Source: Candidatus Gastranaerophilales bacterium (GTDB taxonomy: Bacteria > Cyanobacteriota > Vampirovibrionia > Gastranaerophilales > Gastranaerophilaceae). Taken from it: a stretch of DNA of 17,500 nt. Below are positions 15,502-17,500 of the stretch, one piece after another. Where the stretch lies: assembly GCA_947632315.1 (NCBI GenBank), contig CANROV010000024.1:1-17500 (forward strand). Reading direction: 5' to 3'. Within the stretch, counting starts at the first letter, position 1, and every line of letters starts with the position of its first letter. The notes under the pieces are model-generated. The model saw nothing but the letters and a program-made list of their open reading frames with translations. It was not told the origin of the DNA and made no database searches. The position numbers were made by a program, and so were the translations under genes.

Positions 15502-16457
15502 TTGACAGAAACAACGGATAAACAACAGCATAAATATTTATGTGCTTGTGACGGATATGGGGGGGGGAAGAAGAGAATTCTTCAGCTTCCGATATAATCA
15601 TTTTCCCTATATATTATAAAGAAACACCAATATTCCAAAATGAAATTATAAAGCCTATTCAAGCAGGCAGTTCGCTAACAGACAAAATCTCAGGCATTTT
15701 TCACGATGATACGGGTGATAATATATCCCATAAAAATGCAAATTACGGAGAATTAACAGCTACATACTGGGTTTGGAAAAACTACTTAAAAAAGAATAAA
15801 AATTTAAAATATGTAGGTTTCTGCCACTACAGAAGATTTTTTAATTTTCTTGAGAAAAATAAAAAAAGACCTTTCTTATTAACAGATATAAATAAATTTG
15901 CAGAAAAATTTAATAAAAATAATCACAAAGATGATATACTGCGTATTATTCAAAATTATGATATAGTTCTTCCCTCAATATCAATAACAAAAATGAGTAC
16001 ATATTCGCAATTCATTAATTCACATCCTAAAAATTTTATTAATAAAGCTCAAGAAATCATAAAACACGATTATCCCGAATATGAACCTTTTATGAATGAT
16101 TTTTTATCGGGCAATAAATTATATCTATGTCTGAATTTTGTTATGAAAACAGAATTATTTGATGATTGGTGCAAATGGATATTTGATATTCTTTTTAAAT
16201 TGGAAAAAGAAATAGATTTAACCGTATATAATGAATATCACACCGTAAGAGGCCCGGCTTTTTTGGCGGAAAGATTTTTTAATGTTTGGCTTCTTTATCA
16301 AATTAAAACTAAAAATATAAAAATTCTTAACAGGCAAAGCTATATACTTGAAACTTTAAATTCAAAAACTTTTAACTTTTTAATAGGTAAATATGTTACC
16401 GATAAAAAAAGAAGAATAATTAATATTTTAGGTTTGAAATTGACAATAAAAAAATAA
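15502..16457 (+). CDS. DUF4422 glycosyltransferase, frame split by a G9 tract
   Basis: Starts at TTG 15502, 7 bases after AAGGAAA. The first frame encodes TETTDKQQHKYLCACDGYG, enters nine G and stops at 15597 after 31 codons. The frame beginning with the last G of the tract (GAA at 15567) is open to 16457 and has no early start of its own. It encodes a DUF4422 domain: SDIIIFPIYYKE, IQAGSSLTDK, IFHDDTGDNIS, NYGELTATYWVWKN and YVGFCHYRRFF, all family motifs. The first ATG in that frame (15993) would lose them. Seven or ten G would restore one protein of 317 or 318 residues. DUF4422 proteins are glycosyltransferases found in capsule and surface-polysaccharide loci. The basic tail lacks a transmembrane segment. 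It is either phase-variable and off here, or a homopolymer-length error. Confidence 0.85.
15559..15567 (+). repeat. G9 homopolymer at the frame break of the glycosyltransferase gene
   Basis: Nine consecutive G at codons 20-22 of the glycosyltransferase gene. The coding frame switches here: upstream and downstream frames are joined only if the tract holds 7 or 10 G. This is the longest G run in the window. Confidence 0.92.
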
Positions 16458-16470
16458 CTTTAAAATAAAT

Positions 16471-17022
16471 TTACTTCTCCCATTGTGAATAATGACCTAT
16501 AGGTCTTTCGCCTATTAATCCTTCCATATATAAACCGCTGTTTAATACTTCAACTTCAGGTACTGACTCTTGAATATACGTTTGTTTCGGATATTTCATA
16601 TAATATTGTACATTATTTCCGTATAATATATCAGCTCTTTCCTGCATTCGTCTTTGATATTCCATTTCATTCATCAGCGTTTGATTATACTTATTATTTA
16701 TCATAGGCTTATATTCTGCGCTCGACAACGGAGCCTCTATTGCCATATTGTTTGTTGTATTTACATTTATCTTTGTTAAATCCGTAGAATTAGGCGGTAA
16801 ATGCAGTCCGTCTCTTAAATTGTATGATTCATTTTTTCTCGGAAGATATGTTACATTATTATCCAGCGACAAAGCTATTAATTTAGAATTATAATCATTT
16901 ATTCTGTCATTTGTTAATTCAATTAAATATTTTTTTTCTGAAATTTTGCGCTGAAGAGACTCAGATATATTGTCAAATAATTTACCCAGTTTTTCTTTAT
17001 TCAAATTTACACCAAACTCCAT
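16471..17022 (-). CDS. orphan protein of 183 residues
   Basis: I do not recognise this protein. The first 55 residues look like a helical, charged coiled coil (LGKLFDNISESLQRKISEKK). The middle is Asn/Thr/Pro-rich and probably disordered. The C terminus is Tyr/Gln/Met-rich (YQRRMQERADILYGN, then MKYPKQTYIQ), ending GHYSQWEK. No signal peptide or membrane segment is visible. The ATG has AAAGGAATT upstream, and codon use resembles that of its neighbours, so I take it as real. It converges on the glycosyltransferase gene with only 13 bp between stops and no terminator, and diverges from lepA across 172 bp. Confidence 0.7.
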   Translation of the reverse strand: MEFGVNLNKEKLGKLFDNISESLQRKISEKKYLIELTNDRINDYNSKLIALSLDNNVTYLPRKNESYNLRDGLHLPPNSTDLTKINVNTTNNMAIEAPLSSAEYKPMINNKYNQTLMNEMEYQRRMQERADILYGNNVQYYMKYPKQTYIQESVPEVEVLNSGLYMEGLIGERPIGHYSQWEK

Positions 17023-17194
17023 TTTACAATTCCTTTCCCGCTTTTCAAAATATTTCGATTCGGTCTATACTAACAGTATAACATTTCTATTAGAAATATT
17101 TATACAATTTAACGGAATTATTAAAATTTCGTTACATTTTAATGTAATCCAAAAACATATTTGCAAAGCAGAATTTCTGTAATAAACTAAGAAT
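17023..17194. promoter_or_regulatory. divergent intergenic region with three inverted repeats
   Basis: This 172-bp gap must hold the promoters of the 183-aa orphan (-) and lepA (+). It contains TATACT-AAC-AGTATA (17066-17080) and ATTTCT-ATT-AGAAAT (17083-17097), two adjacent dyads with the same 6-3-6 geometry and centres 17 bp apart. It also has TTACATT-TT-AATGTAA (17132-17147). The TATACT of the first dyad could serve as a minus-strand -10. No clear lepA promoter could be picked. Confidence 0.35.
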
Positions 17195-17500
17195 ATGAAG
17201 TACATAGAGAATGTAAGAAATTTTTGTATCATAGCACATATAGATCACGGGAAATCGACTTTAGCGGACAGACTGCTTGAAAAGACAGGTACAATAGCTG
17301 AAAGAGATATGCAGGATCAGCTTTTAGATACCATGGATATAGAACGTGAGCGGGGCATAACAATCAAGTTAAATGCTGCCAGAATGAATTATAAAGCAAA
17401 AAACGGCAAGGAGTATGAATTAAATTTAATAGATACCCCGGGACATGTCGATTTTTCTTATGAAGTATCAAGGTCGTTAGCAGCTTGTGAAGGTGCGCTG
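17195..17500 (+). CDS. lepA: elongation factor 4 (LepA), 5' part, cut by the window end
   Basis: The first 102 codons of a translational GTPase of the LepA/EF4 family, thought to act on stalled ribosomes or in small-subunit assembly. The sequence IIAHIDHGKSTLADRLLEKT holds the G1 P-loop (residues 14-21). LLDTMDIERERGITIKLNA contains the G2 region RGITI (53-57). LNLIDTPGHVDFSYEVSRSL holds G3 DTPGH (80-84), and the segment ends at ACEGAL. DxMDxERERGITIK and the AARMNYKAKNG stretch separate it from EF-G and TypA. No strong ribosome-binding site precedes the ATG, but the start fits the family's usual N terminus. The remaining roughly 500 residues lie beyond the window. Confidence 0.97.
   Translation, partial: MKYIENVRNFCIIAHIDHGKSTLADRLLEKTGTIAERDMQDQLLDTMDIERERGITIKLNAARMNYKAKNGKEYELNLIDTPGHVDFSYEVSRSLAACEGAL

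Noticed and set aside
15993..16457. A separate 154-residue gene starting at ATG 15993
   Set aside because: It is the C-terminal half of the DUF4422 protein. The same frame is open from 15567 and carries the conserved motifs upstream of this ATG.
16970..17182. 70-codon + strand frame before lepA
   Set aside because: It lies antisense to the start of the orphan gene and across the divergent promoter region; Phe/Ser/Ile-rich with no features.

Overview
The window is AT-rich (roughly 30% GC or less by eye), uses the standard code and is densely packed. It looks like the chromosome of a diderm (outer-membrane) bacterium: there is an OmpH/Skp-type periplasmic chaperone, a secreted phosphodiester glycosidase and a membrane-anchored lytic transglycosylase. 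The efp-accB pair and the ksgA-ispE pair are gene orders I associate with Cyanobacteria. With the very low GC and gut-type genes (murQ, pyrimidine nucleoside phosphorylase), the best guess is a non-photosynthetic cyanobacterial relative (Vampirovibrionia/Melainabacteria, Gastranaerophilales-like). This is inference from gene content, not a database result.

Layout. 1-343: AT-rich non-coding stretch. 344-3250 (+): giant repeat-rich coiled-coil orphan. 3247-6060 (-): a second giant helical orphan; the two genes converge and share a TTAA in which both stop codons lie. 6117-8699 (-): ksgA-ispE-murQ read as one translationally coupled unit, probably continuing into the 937-aa orphan. 8739-9200 (+): O6-alkylguanine repair protein. 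9221-10525 (-): pyrimidine nucleoside phosphorylase. 10590-11042 (-): OmpH/Skp. 11192-12225 (+): efp-accB, closed by a bidirectional terminator. 12265-13483 (-): membrane-anchored lytic transglycosylase split by a G8 tract. 13663-14088 (-): C_GCAxxG_C_C cysteine protein. 14215-15444 (+): secreted NAGPA-domain glycosidase. 15502-16457 (+): DUF4422 glycosyltransferase split by a G9 tract. 16471-17022 (-): orphan. 17195 to the window end (+): 5' part of lepA.

The most striking signal is the two long poly-G tracts (8 and 9 G) in a genome where G is scarce. Each lies exactly at a frameshift in an envelope-related gene (cell-wall lytic transglycosylase; surface-glycan glycosyltransferase). In both, the full reading frame would be restored by 7 or 10 G. 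This is the classical form of a phase-variable contingency locus, as known from Campylobacter and Helicobacter; homopolymer sequencing error is the main alternative. Together with the NAGPA glycosidase between them, 12265-16457 may be a switchable cell-envelope module.

The housekeeping genes cover translation (ksgA, efp, lepA), isoprenoid precursors (ispE), fatty-acid synthesis (accB), peptidoglycan recycling (murQ), nucleoside salvage (pdp) and DNA repair (ogt). Four genes could not be assigned a function: the two giant orphans, the 183-aa orphan and, beyond a family name, the cysteine-rich protein. No tRNA, rRNA, CRISPR array or insertion sequence was seen.
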